A stretch of DNA of 64,000 bases from Sordariomycetes sp. S80-01Y (lineage: Eukaryota > Ascomycota > Sordariomycetes): NCBI GenBank assembly GCA_037042185.1, contig JAXQJY010000030.1:434001-498000 (forward strand). The letters run 5' to 3'. Below, piece by piece: positions 45,146 through 55,102 of this stretch. The notes under the pieces were generated by a model. That model did no database searches, had not been told where the DNA came from, and was given only the letters and a program-made list of their open reading frames with translations. The stretch's first letter is position 1. Every line of letters starts with the position of its first letter. The position numbers and the translations under genes were made by a program.

Positions 45146-46900
45146 ATGGCGCTTCTTCCCTATCTGTCACTCTTCCTCTTGTATGCGCCTCTTTCCATCG
45201 CCCAAGAGGACGACAGGAAGGTCTGGGCCGCCGTAGCTTACATTAACCACGGAGAAAAGACACCTAGCCTAGGCTCCTTGAATGAAGCACTGACGCCCCT
45301 CGGCGCGCAGCAGCTGTACCGTCAAGGTACCGCCTTTCGCACCCGCTACCTCAACACCACAGCAAACGAGCCCTCTAGGGCGCAGATAGCCGGCCTAGAG
45401 ACAGAATGGATCGATAATCGCCAGATTGATGCCTTGGTGGCAGAGGACGAGTGGGTCGTTGCTGGCGCGCTGGCGTTCTTCCAGGGCTTATACCCCCCGG
45501 CGGAGGGGTATTCTGATGCCGTCGGCGGCAATGACTTCGGGAGGAACTTGATGAATGAGAACCAGAGCAGTGAGGAGTGGACATTGTTTCCCATGGATGG
45601 GTACCAGTACCCCCAGTTGCAGACTTTGAGCAGCCTCGACAGCGAAAGTCCGGTTGTGCAGGGCACTGTAGGGTGTGATGCTTGGATGGAGGAGGTCAAT
45701 ATTCCCTTAAGGGGTCGAAAAGACATGCAGGAGCTGCATGATGATACTCTGAACTTTTATGCGGATTTGACCAACGGACCTCTGAAGGGCACGGCGGACG
45801 AGGGCTTTTGGAACTTCTGGAACGCGTGGGAGATCTACGAGTTTGTCAACTACATGTACAGCCACAACCAAACCGTACATGACGGACTCGAAAACGCAAA
45901 CGACACGATCGCCAAGCTGGGGGAGAACGCCTTGAAGCTACAAGAGGCCAAAAATCAGGAGCCCGACAATGGAAGCGATAAGAAGGATGAGCTGTACACC
46001 ATCGCCGGACGCACTCTGGCCATGAGGATAGCAGACCAGTTGCAACGAAATCTCGACTGGGACGGCCAACGCGACAAGTTGAGTGTCATCTTTGGCTCAC
46101 ACGAACCAATATTATCCTTCCTGTCAGTGGGGGATCTTCTCACTCGAGAGAACGTCCGCTCTGGACCTTTCACCAGGCTGCCTCAGCCGGGAGCCAGCTT
46201 GATTTTTGAACTAATTGGTGAGCCGACGGACTCGCAAACACCTCCCGATGCCAACGAGCTGAGCATTCGCTTCCTCTACCGAGCTAGTGCGGATGAAGGT
46301 GAAGAGTTCGAAGGATACTCCCTCTTCAATTCGGGTTATGGCGGGAAGAGCATCCCATACTCTGCATTCTATGATGAAATGACCGAAGCTGGAGTCACGT
46401 CGGACGATTGGTGCGGAGTCTGCTCTCCGACGAATGCCCCATGGTGCCACGATTCGACCAAGGACAAGGACGGGGACAAGAGTGATGGAGATGGGGACGG
46501 AAGTGGTGATGGCATCTTGACGTCCAGCAGCCGCCTGCACCCCGCCCTTGCAGGACTCATCGGGGCTCTTGTGATGGGATTCGTCGTCTCCCTCGCGGCA
46601 CTAGCTCTCTTCCTCTTGGGAGGCTTCCGCATCGCGCGCAAATCCCCGGAGGAACGTCGCAGCACAGGAGGTTTCAGAGAGAGGAAAGGCGACGACCCAG
46701 ATGTCGCGGTCGGGGCGGATGGCGAGAGACAGGAGAGGGTTGGCAGCTGGGAGATGAGAGATGGTGAGGCAGACAATGTGGGGTTCGCGAAAGGACTGGG
46801 CATCTCGGATGTTGGTGTCAGGGATGTGAATGGTGATAGAGCGGGAGATGGGGAGAGCGTCTTTGGAGCGCAGGTTGTGAGGCCCAGAGAAAGTGTTTAG
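45146..46900 (+). CDS. Membrane-anchored histidine-phosphatase-like protein with altered signature
   Basis: Single exon, 584 aa. Signal peptide at residues 1-20, ending SIAQ. The domain belongs to clade 2 of the histidine phosphatase superfamily (acid phosphatase/phytase type). The canonical RHGxRxP signature reads N34-H35-G36-E37-K38-T39-P40: the phosphate-contacting first Arg is Asn and the second is Lys, though the nucleophile His35 stays. The distal HD/HE pair is present as GSHEPILSF. Near the C-terminus an acidic Asp/Gly linker is followed by one membrane helix (about 469-491) and a charged cytoplasmic tail of about 90 residues, so the domain faces outward. Activity may be weak or lost, with a binding or sensing role possible. 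The start at 45146 is chosen for the signal peptide. Confidence 0.85.
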   Translation: MALLPYLSLFLLYAPLSIAQEDDRKVWAAVAYINHGEKTPSLGSLNEALTPLGAQQLYRQGTAFRTRYLNTTANEPSRAQIAGLETEWIDNRQIDALVAEDEWVVAGALAFFQGLYPPAEGYSDAVGGNDFGRNLMNENQSSEEWTLFPMDGYQYPQLQTLSSLDSESPVVQGTVGCDAWMEEVNIPLRGRKDMQELHDDTLNFYADLTNGPLKGTADEGFWNFWNAWEIYEFVNYMYSHNQTVHDGLENANDTIAKLGENALKLQEAKNQEPDNGSDKKDELYTIAGRTLAMRIADQLQRNLDWDGQRDKLSVIFGSHEPILSFLSVGDLLTRENVRSGPFTRLPQPGASLIFELIGEPTDSQTPPDANELSIRFLYRASADEGEEFEGYSLFNSGYGGKSIPYSAFYDEMTEAGVTSDDWCGVCSPTNAPWCHDSTKDKDGDKSDGDGDGSGDGILTSSSRLHPALAGLIGALVMGFVVSLAALALFLLGGFRIARKSPEERRSTGGFRERKGDDPDVAVGADGERQERVGSWEMRDGEADNVGFAKGLGISDVGVRDVNGDRAGDGESVFGAQVVRPRESV

Positions 46901-47710
46901 GAATGCCTTGTGGTTCTTTGGCACGCAAAGGAGACCCTTTACATTTGGAATTTGGAATGAAGATACCCTCTGTACGACTTGGTAGCAATGGTACTTAGCA
47001 GCAACATGAGACGGCAGTGCCTTTCGGCGCCATCAGATCTTATCAATCAGCGGCCCCTGCTGCACCCAGATCCAATCATCCAATCACTGCTCACCAAAAG
47101 TGGCTGCCTTAGGCATCAAAGTGGACAAATCAGCTGCCCGATCGGATCTGGGCTGGCGTCAAACTCAAAGCTGCGTTTTCCTCGAGTCGTTTGCCCAGAA
47201 GACAAACGGCGCAATGGTAAATCGCCGATGAAAGCAACCGTCATGCACTCGTTCCGGGCGTGTGAGATACCTCGCATCAAGGTTTAAAGGAGACGAAATG
47301 GGCGAGGCAGTTAAAGTGGCCGCATTCATGGCTGCAAAAATACCATGCATCGAGCCCCTGTCGCTAACACTTCTCCACTACGCACAGTTGGGGCCAATCG
47401 TGCAGAACTGTGACTCAGGCGCACCTGCAGTGGGCTAATCGCCTCTCACAGCAGGCAACTGCACAGTGCGTCGTACGAGTTCCTGCGGCGCTCTGCTTTC
47501 ACTGGTCTGATCCCACCTCCAACATCCAACCATCATCCTCCCTCGAAACGACATCGAAGCCGACGCTCTTCCATCACACAATATACCGCCACACTGCGAA
47601 TTGGCCGATTGAATCCAACGCCTGCGACAACTCACATGTCGCTGCGAGCCGCCGTGCCGGCACTACCTCCCCATACAGTCGGTCGCATGTAGCGCACAGA
47701 ATCGCCCACC
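46901..47710. other. Intergenic region upstream of the histone demethylase
   Basis: 810 bp holding the phosphatase 3' UTR and the demethylase promoter and leader. No coding frame supported. Confidence 0.5.
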
Positions 47711-50700
47711 ATGTCGACCGAAGCCATCGGCGTCGGAGCCGCAGCGCCAGCGCACGACCCAGTCGCCGGCGCAGCCTCCGTCGCTGCTGCGCAAGAAAGC
47801 CTCTCGACCGACAAGAAGCAGCCCGAGCCGTCCTTCTTACACTCGCCGCCCGATAGCAACAACGCGGCCAAGTCCGATGGCAGCGACTCGGAACTCAGCG
47901 ACCTCGACGAGGAGCCCATCCTGGACGATGCGACGCTGTTTGCACAGGGAGCGCACGCTTTTCAGGCTGAGAAGAGTGAAGCTCCCGGAGAAGGGACGGC
48001 AGAGAAGCAGGATGCGCCGCCGCAACCCGGACAGCAGCCCGAGGAAGAGGACGACATTGGCGAGGTTCTTCCTGATCACTGGTCTGGAAAGGTTGCCGTA
48101 TTCAAGCCTACGATGCACCAGTTCAAGGACTTTAAGAAATTTGTAAGTCACTTGCATCTAGGCAGACTCATCGTTACTCACAATCGCAGATGGACAAGGT
48201 CAATCCCTACGGCATGAAGTCAGGCATCGTCAAGATTATCCCACCCGAAGAGTGGAAATCGCAACAACCACCCCTCGATGAAATGATCAAAACTCTCCGA
48301 GTCCGTGAACCGATCAAGCAGGATATCATGGGATCTAACGGAACATATCGTCAAGTCAACATCCTTCACGGCCGATCATACAACGTCCCGCAGTGGCGCC
48401 AACTTTGCGAACAGAGCGAACACCAACCCCCCGCCCGTCGAGGAGAGCGCCGCGCGAACGCTGCGAAACCGAAGCCGAAGCCCGCGGCACCCAAGCCGGC
48501 CGACGCTGACACACCTGCCCCCAAAAAGCAAGCAAGGGGGAAGCCGGCGAAGAAGGGTCGCGGGGGAAGACGTTCGGTGAAGGAAGAGGAGCGGCCCATG
48601 ACCCCGGTCTCCCCTAAACCTGAAGCTTCGGACGATAAGGATGATGTGGTCGCTTCTGTTGAGCTTGGCGAGGAGGTCGATCCCGATGAACCGTCCGCGC
48701 CGGGTCGCATGGGTGCCGTGAAAGGTAGCAAGTCCAAGACACAGTCGGTATCGGCTCGTCGGAAGTATCAACGTCGAGAGGGTTCCGCCGTCATTGATGA
48801 GGCGGCGTTCAAAGACTTTGACTACAGGATGGACTTGACAGACTACACCCCTGAACGCTGCGAGGAGCTTGAGCGAGCATACTGGAAGACTCTCACCTAC
48901 GCCGCACCTCTGTACGGCGCCGACATGATGGGAACACTGTTCGACGACCGGACCGAAACTTGGAACCTGAACAAACTCCCCAATCTGTTGGATGTGCTCG
49001 GTACCAAGATTCCCGGTGTCAACACGGCTTACCTTTACTTCGGCATGTGGAAGGCAACCTTTGCCTGGCATCTGGAGGATGTTGATCTTTACAGCATCAA
49101 CTACGTTCACTTCGGCGCGCCTAAGCAATGGTACAGCATCTCGCAAGCCGATGCGCGCCGATTCGAGGCTGCTATGAAGAACATCTGGCCCGCAGACGCG
49201 AAAGCTTGCTCTCAATTCTTGAGACACAAAGGGTTCCTCATCTCGCCACAGCACCTTTTGAACCACTATAACATCCAAGTCAACAAGGTCGTTTCGTATC
49301 CGGGAGAATTTGTTGTTACTTTCCCCTACGGCTATCATTCTGGGTACAACCTGGGTTACAACTGCGCCGAGGCCGTCAACTTCGCTCTTGAGCCCTGGCT
49401 CGAAATGGGCAAGATCGCCAAGAGGTGTGAATGTGCACAGGCTCAAGACAGTGTGTGGATCAACGTATATGAGATTGAGCGCAAGCTGCGTGGCGAAGAA
49501 ACCGAGTACGAGGAAACCGACGAAGAGGAAGACGAGGACGAGTCGGAAGACGATGAATCCGGCCTCCCTACTCCGCCCAACAGCCACAGAGTCAAGATCA
49601 AGCTGCCCAGCAAGAAGAGAAAGCGCGCTCCTGGCGAGGCCGGCAAGCCCAAGGTCAAGAGGATCAAGTTGCGCCTCAAGACCAAAGCTGAGCCGCCATG
49701 CTGCCTCTGTCCTAACGACCATCCTGCATTGGAACTTCTACCTACCGACGACGGCCGGAAAGTACACCGAATGTGTGCCCTGTATCTCCCCGAGACGTAC
49801 ATTGACGCCGAAGACGATAAGGAAGTTGTCTTCAACGTCAACAGGATCCATAAGGACCGTGCCGGCCTCAAGTGTCTGTACTGTCGTCAAAAACGCGGAG
49901 CTTGCTTCCAGTGCTCTCAAGGGAAGTGTGCTCGCTCTTATCATGCGACGTGCGCTGCTGCGGCCGGTGTCTTTGTCGAAGAACAGGAAGTACCGATCTT
50001 TGACGAAAATAAGGTTGAGTGGAAGGAACAGGCGTTCGAATTCAGCTGTCGCTTCCATCGCTTGAAGAGGGACAAGAAACTTGAAGGTCATGTGTTGGAG
50101 GAGGATCAACGCATCTTGTCTACAGCGCAGGGGCTCAAGAGTGGAAACGTCTGCCAATTCCAGTACTGGAAAGGCGATATCTTTGCTGGCATTGTGGTCG
50201 AGAACCGTACGGATGAGCAGACATTACTAGTGGACGTTTTGCCGGGTGGTGACCGCCTAGAGGTTGAGTGGAAGTGGCTACTCCTCGCAGACCCCTCGGA
50301 TTATCATCTACCCAAGGCTTCAGCTAACGCCATCCCGATGCCCACTTCACGCTCAGCAAAGGATAAAATCAACGGCAAACGAGTCGACGAGGATCATCCT
50401 CGAAAGGATGATTCATTCACCGCCGGCTGCACTTGGGCCGAGTTCAACTATCATGAGCTCGAGCGCAACAAGGATCAGGTCAAGGTCGACTTGGACAAAC
50501 CCGACCAGTTGTGGCACTACATTGGTGGCAAAGGCTCGACCGATACCAAGGCACAGTACACGGAAGACCCTAAAAAGAGGCGTGTCAACGTCAAGGCAAA
50601 CTTCCTTGACACCGTGCCGAAACCGATCAAACCAGCCAAGATTTCGAAACCCAAGCCTCCGGCCTCACGTCCAGCTCACTTCCAGAGTTACGCCAACCCT

Positions 50701-52595
50701 ACTTCCCACCACGCTCCCGCCACCTTCAACCGCTTCGAAAAGCCTTACGTTTACAAACCTAAGCAGCCTTTGATTCCTACGAACGCGCCGGCCTACACTG
50801 CGCAGCGATTCGCTCTCACGCCACAGCAACAAGCGCAACCGCAGTACCAGAACAGCAACTACTATTACGCGTCGAACCAAGCTTACAGCCAAAGTCAGAC
50901 TCAGAACGACTCCCACTCGAGCCAGACCTTTGAACTCAAGCCACCGCAACCTACGTACCAGCCTATGCACTATACGCGCCCTACAGGACCAACACCGCAG
51001 GCCACGAGCGGCTTCTGGAGTTATCCGCCTCAACCATCCCAACAAGGTTACGGGCAGACCTCATCGCCTCAGGAGAACCACGGGCAGTACCAGCCGCCGC
51101 AGCAACACAGTTTCGCCCACAACCCCGAGGTGCAACAAATCCAGCACAACCCGGTGCCCGCAGCTCCGAACCAGAGCTATCAGCAAAGCCCCGGGGCTGA
51201 TCCGAATTATACGCAGAATCACAATAGTCAATCACAGTCGTCTCAGCCGCAGGGTTCGCTACACGCGTATTCAGAAGGTCTCCGACCCCCTTCAACGCAG
51301 GCCCAGTGCTATTCACACACACCAGCTCAGGGTTCAGTCGACGTGCAAACACCGCCAGCTCCTCAACGGGGCGGGTCTCACGCACCGATGACAAGGCCAA
51401 CCTCCTCTACAGCCACGAAGTCTTCAACCCCTATCCGCAAGCCTTCAGCTAATAAGCTGCCCAGCTGGACTGTAACACCGAAGGTGTATCAGGATTATGC
51501 GTTCTACCAGGCCCATCACAACAGGGACAGTTCAAAGTACCGTACACCGTACGCTCCTCAAGGCGGCTTCGTAAATGGGTTCGAAGGCGATTTGAAGGCA
51601 CACCTTACCGCAAATCCTGCGGCGCTCATGCAGACGCCAAATCATGAGGTGCCTCCAAGACCCGCGCCTCTTCGTCACACAAACTCTCAAGGCAACGCGC
51701 AGTTGAAGAATGTGACAGCGGCATCTGCTACCTTCCCTCAGACCCTACCGCCATTTTCACCTGGCCCGGGCCGGAAGCCTGCCACACCCAAGAAGGGTAG
51801 TCAAAAAGCTGGGCAGAGGAAGAGTGAGCCAGCGGTCAAAGTAGAGGATTCTCGTCAGGGTTCTGCCCATCAACCTATCGCTCCTCAGCAACCCGGCTTT
51901 GCTCTCAAGCCCGCGGTCAAGGTAAGATAGATCTCTTCCCACGCGTGGTACTTGGCTAACATATCCAGGCACTTGTTCAGGCCCCGCCAAAGGAGTCTCC
52001 AGTTCCTCTCCCCGCAAACTTCCTGGCCGCCATGGGCCCTTCTGGTCCGTCTACGTCAGCCCCCGTACCACCACCGAGCAAGACTGCAAAGAAGACGACA
52101 TCGCAGCGCAAGAGCATCACAAGTATGTCGCCAGGGACACCTGCAGCGACACCGGCAGCTCCAACCCTCCAAGCCAGCCCTTCCGCAAATGGAGTGAATA
52201 CTCCATCAGCGACGAGCACCGCGCCCGCTCCAAATGGAAAGATATCAACGACTCCGGTGCCACTGCCGTCTTTCCCTGGTATGACACCGCACCAAGCAGC
52301 CGCACAAGCCGTCAAGCAAACACCTATTTCGATCCCACCCGTGTCGGCGAGGGAAGCATCGACGCCGGGGACCTTGTCGCCGACCACGGCGACGTCTGTG
52401 TCTGAACCGACACCTGCTCCTGAAATGCCGGTGGCTGCTAAGGTCGCGGTGGCGCCTGAAGGACCGGACGTCATCATGCTCGACGCGATGGTTGAATCAG
52501 TCGGGACGCAGGACTTTCCAGATGTGCCAGGCAGTGAATCTATGGAGTTCATGGAGAAGATGATGGCGAATCTGCGGAAGTTGTCTAGTAACTAG
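47711..52595 (+). CDS. KDM4: JmjC histone lysine demethylase, KDM4/JMJD2 type
   Basis: Exons 47711-48142, 48190-51921 and 51969-52595, introns 47 and 47 nt, phase 0; 1596 aa. Domain order: acidic N-terminus; JmjN (VFKPTMHQFKDFKKF joined across intron 1 to MDKVNPYGMKSG); a basic linker; JmjC with iron ligands H438 and E440 in FAWHLEDVDLYSINYVHFG and H527 in YGYHSGYNLGYNCAEAVNFA; an acidic stretch; an extended PHD finger from about 647 to 770 (CCLCPNDH ... CLYCRQKRGACFQCS ... CARSYHATCAAAAG); then a Tudor-like segment; and a long Gln/Pro/Ser-rich tail. This architecture is that of JMJD2A/KdmA/Rph1, which remove methyl groups from H3K9 and H3K36 using iron and 2-oxoglutarate. All metal ligands are present, so activity is expected. 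The JmjN-JmjC linker is unusually long (about 100 basic residues). Confidence 0.94.
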
Positions 52596-53166
52596 CAGCT
52601 CTAGGGGCTTTCGCCTTTCAATGTTTGAAGGACATGACGCGGGATGGACATATGGCATGGCATGATGGATGAATCAGGCGTGGGTAGAATATATCATGGT
52701 CGCAGGCGTTGGTGGTTATTTGCTATCCCTACTGTCCTCGAGCAGAGGGAAATGAAATTCCAGATCAGGAGTTCAGGCGGTTCTCGGTACACCTAGGGGA
52801 ACGACGGGGATGATCAAGACTTAGTGTATGTATATTAATACCCAATGTTTTATGCGAAGAGATTATCCTTGAGCAAGCAGTGATCTTGTATACGTTGATA
52901 ATCCGCACATACTCCTCCCATCGGCTTTGAGTGAAGTGCGCAACGGCTGCGATACCTTGGCCGCTGCGCGCAGCTGGGAGCTATGCCTGTACAGAGTTGT
53001 TACCACTGCCCACGAAAGTTAAAGGGGCACCGCGGCCACCGGAGCTGCAACTGCCGCCTCGCCCTGCCGGCACCCTTTTTTTCACCTGCTTTTGCTCCTC
53101 GGACTGCGCTGGATCACCGTCCTAGAGCATAGCTCATCTAAAACGCCTTGACGGCTGCTTCTCGCC
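52596..53166. other. Intergenic region
   Basis: 571 bp between the demethylase stop and the kinase start. It is expected to hold a 3' UTR and a promoter. No gene seen. Confidence 0.5.
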
Positions 53167-54252
53167 ATGACCTCGTTTATACGCGCCCCTGCGCCCGAGG
53201 AAGGACCCGTGGCGGATGACTTCTGGTCCGCTAAGCTGGACGATACCTCACAACCGACAACAGCATCCGACTGGAATACCGACCGGCATCGTCATGTCGA
53301 CCCATCTTCGAGCCCTTTCGCGACTGAGTTCCCCGGCGCATTCACTTGGACCTCCAAAGACGAAGGCTCCCTCAGAAGATGCAGTGAAGGTCCCATCACC
53401 TACCTGCGAGGCGCAGAACTGGGTGTTGGGGGCTATGCCAGGGTATACAAGACCATCCGACAAACAGACAACAAGTTGTTCGCTGGAAAGACGAGCAGCG
53501 TGACCCGGAAGCTCGTCGACGAGGTTCGGGTGTTGCGCAGATATTCGCATGAGCACCTTCTCAAGTACGAAGGATGGTATGAGGGGGGCGGACCCGAAAC
53601 CACCATGCTGCTCACGGAGCTTTGCGCCGGCGGGAACCTACACGAGCACATCAACGAGATATGCAAAGCCATGGAACCGGACTCGATATTGAGGGTCGTG
53701 GCGCAGACGGCCAGCGCTCTCCACTATCTCCACGAAAAAGGGATGTACCATTCGGACGTCAAGCCGAAGAACATCTTCATCCGCTCCTTCAGCCCTGTCA
53801 ACGTCGTCCTGGGCGACTGCGCGGACATCAAGCTCACGAGCTACCGCGGCGAGCTCCTGGGTACGCCGGGATACTACGCCCCCGAGGTTGTCTCTGCGAA
53901 GAAGCATAGCGGATCGGCGGACGACATCTGGGCGCTCGGGGTCACGGTGCTGGGGATGATGGATCAGTGGCCCAAGGTCATGTACACGCACGAGGTGGGG
54001 AGCAGGAAGGACAAGAGACGCATCGACATGTATCCGAAGCAGTGCTGGGAGCATGTGAAGGACCTAGGAGGTCTGAACCGGAGCAACGGGGTCGTAAGTC
54101 TGCTGGTTAGGATGTTTGGATGGGCTGCGCAGGAGCGTATCGAGGCTGGTGAGCTTAAAGAAGGGGCTGAGTCGTTGATGTGGAAATGGGCCGGCAAGAG
54201 GACTCTTAACCTCGTCGTCCCGGATGATTTCGAGCAGATCCAATTTTGGTGA
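53167..54252 (+). CDS. Protein kinase domain protein with HSD and DCA motifs
   Basis: Single exon, 361 aa, serine/threonine kinase fold from about residue 79. The glycine loop is LGVGGYARVYK. ATP lysine K108 lies in LFAGKTSS and the alpha-C Glu is E119. The catalytic loop is H195-S-D197-VKPKN202, so the HRD arginine is Ser. The metal-binding DFG is replaced by D217-C-A. APE is present at 238-240 followed by DDIWALGVTVLG. The catalytic Lys, both Asp and Asn are kept, so activity is possible, but loss of the HRD Arg removes the usual activation-segment phosphorylation control. The first 78 residues are disordered. The C-terminal 80 residues are shorter than a standard C-lobe. Substrate and pathway unknown. 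Confidence 0.85.
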   Translation: MTSFIRAPAPEEGPVADDFWSAKLDDTSQPTTASDWNTDRHRHVDPSSSPFATEFPGAFTWTSKDEGSLRRCSEGPITYLRGAELGVGGYARVYKTIRQTDNKLFAGKTSSVTRKLVDEVRVLRRYSHEHLLKYEGWYEGGGPETTMLLTELCAGGNLHEHINEICKAMEPDSILRVVAQTASALHYLHEKGMYHSDVKPKNIFIRSFSPVNVVLGDCADIKLTSYRGELLGTPGYYAPEVVSAKKHSGSADDIWALGVTVLGMMDQWPKVMYTHEVGSRKDKRRIDMYPKQCWEHVKDLGGLNRSNGVVSLLVRMFGWAAQERIEAGELKEGAESLMWKWAGKRTLNLVVPDDFEQIQFW

Positions 54253-55102
54253 TCCCTTTGAAGCTTAGCCAGGCCTGAGTAGTCGAAACTATGGGCGAGC
54301 GACAGCGGTAAGATTCATTACCAGAAGGGGGCGAGTTGGGGAGGAGGAATCCCATGTCGTCGACGTGGTGGGATCAGGCCCATTCAGGGGTTCACGTTCC
54401 GGATATCTGATCTCGAGAGTGGCAGTATAAGTGGAAGACTCGGGGGGGATCAAGGCTGCATAGTCTCCAGAAACTCAAGAACTAGATCAAGACGCTGCGG
54501 ACCCATGTCCAATGAGTGACAATAGTCTTGTGCGGCAGCAGAAGAAGGCCTCGTGGTGTATTTTGATCTTTATCCATATTGCGTATCACCTCCCCTTGAT
54601 ATGCTCCTGGAAACCTGACTGAAGTTATGTTGTTGTATTGATCAAAGGATTCTCTATGTGTACTCTAACATCATGCACCTGGCTTGAGTACCTATGGAAC
54701 GATGCCTGCTACTTTCGGTCCATAGCCAGTTCCTCGTCCTCTGCCTCGGACAACCTCTTACAACTTCGGTACTCCGCCTTGGTGACATGACGAGAGCTAA
54801 GAAGGCTTTGGACGAGAGAACACAGCAGAGGGATGGTAATCTCTGATGGGTATTGGCTTTTTGGACACAGCTCAACAGATTCTGAATGACAGGCCGTCGG
54901 GCGTAGTGTGAAACCTGGTAAACAAATCTAATCCCACCTGCGTCGTACATTCCATCTTGGCGCAACATGTGGCGCCGAAACGCCGTGAGAGAACCGGATG
55001 GAGCTCCCACCGTGGGAGGCGGCACCGAACCAGTGTTGTCCCCGAATGATCGGGAACGTGGCCCTAAATCCGCCAGCGGAACCAATGTGCTGGATATGCA
55101 AG
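54253..55102. other. Convergent 3' region
   Basis: 850 bp between two converging stop codons. It is longer than needed for UTRs. Frames on the minus strand around 54.7-55.2 kb have no family likeness and partly shadow the end of homoaconitase. Confidence 0.45.

Noticed and set aside
48376-49722. 448-residue antisense frame within the demethylase
   Set aside because: It covers the JmjC coding region, which is clearly the true gene.
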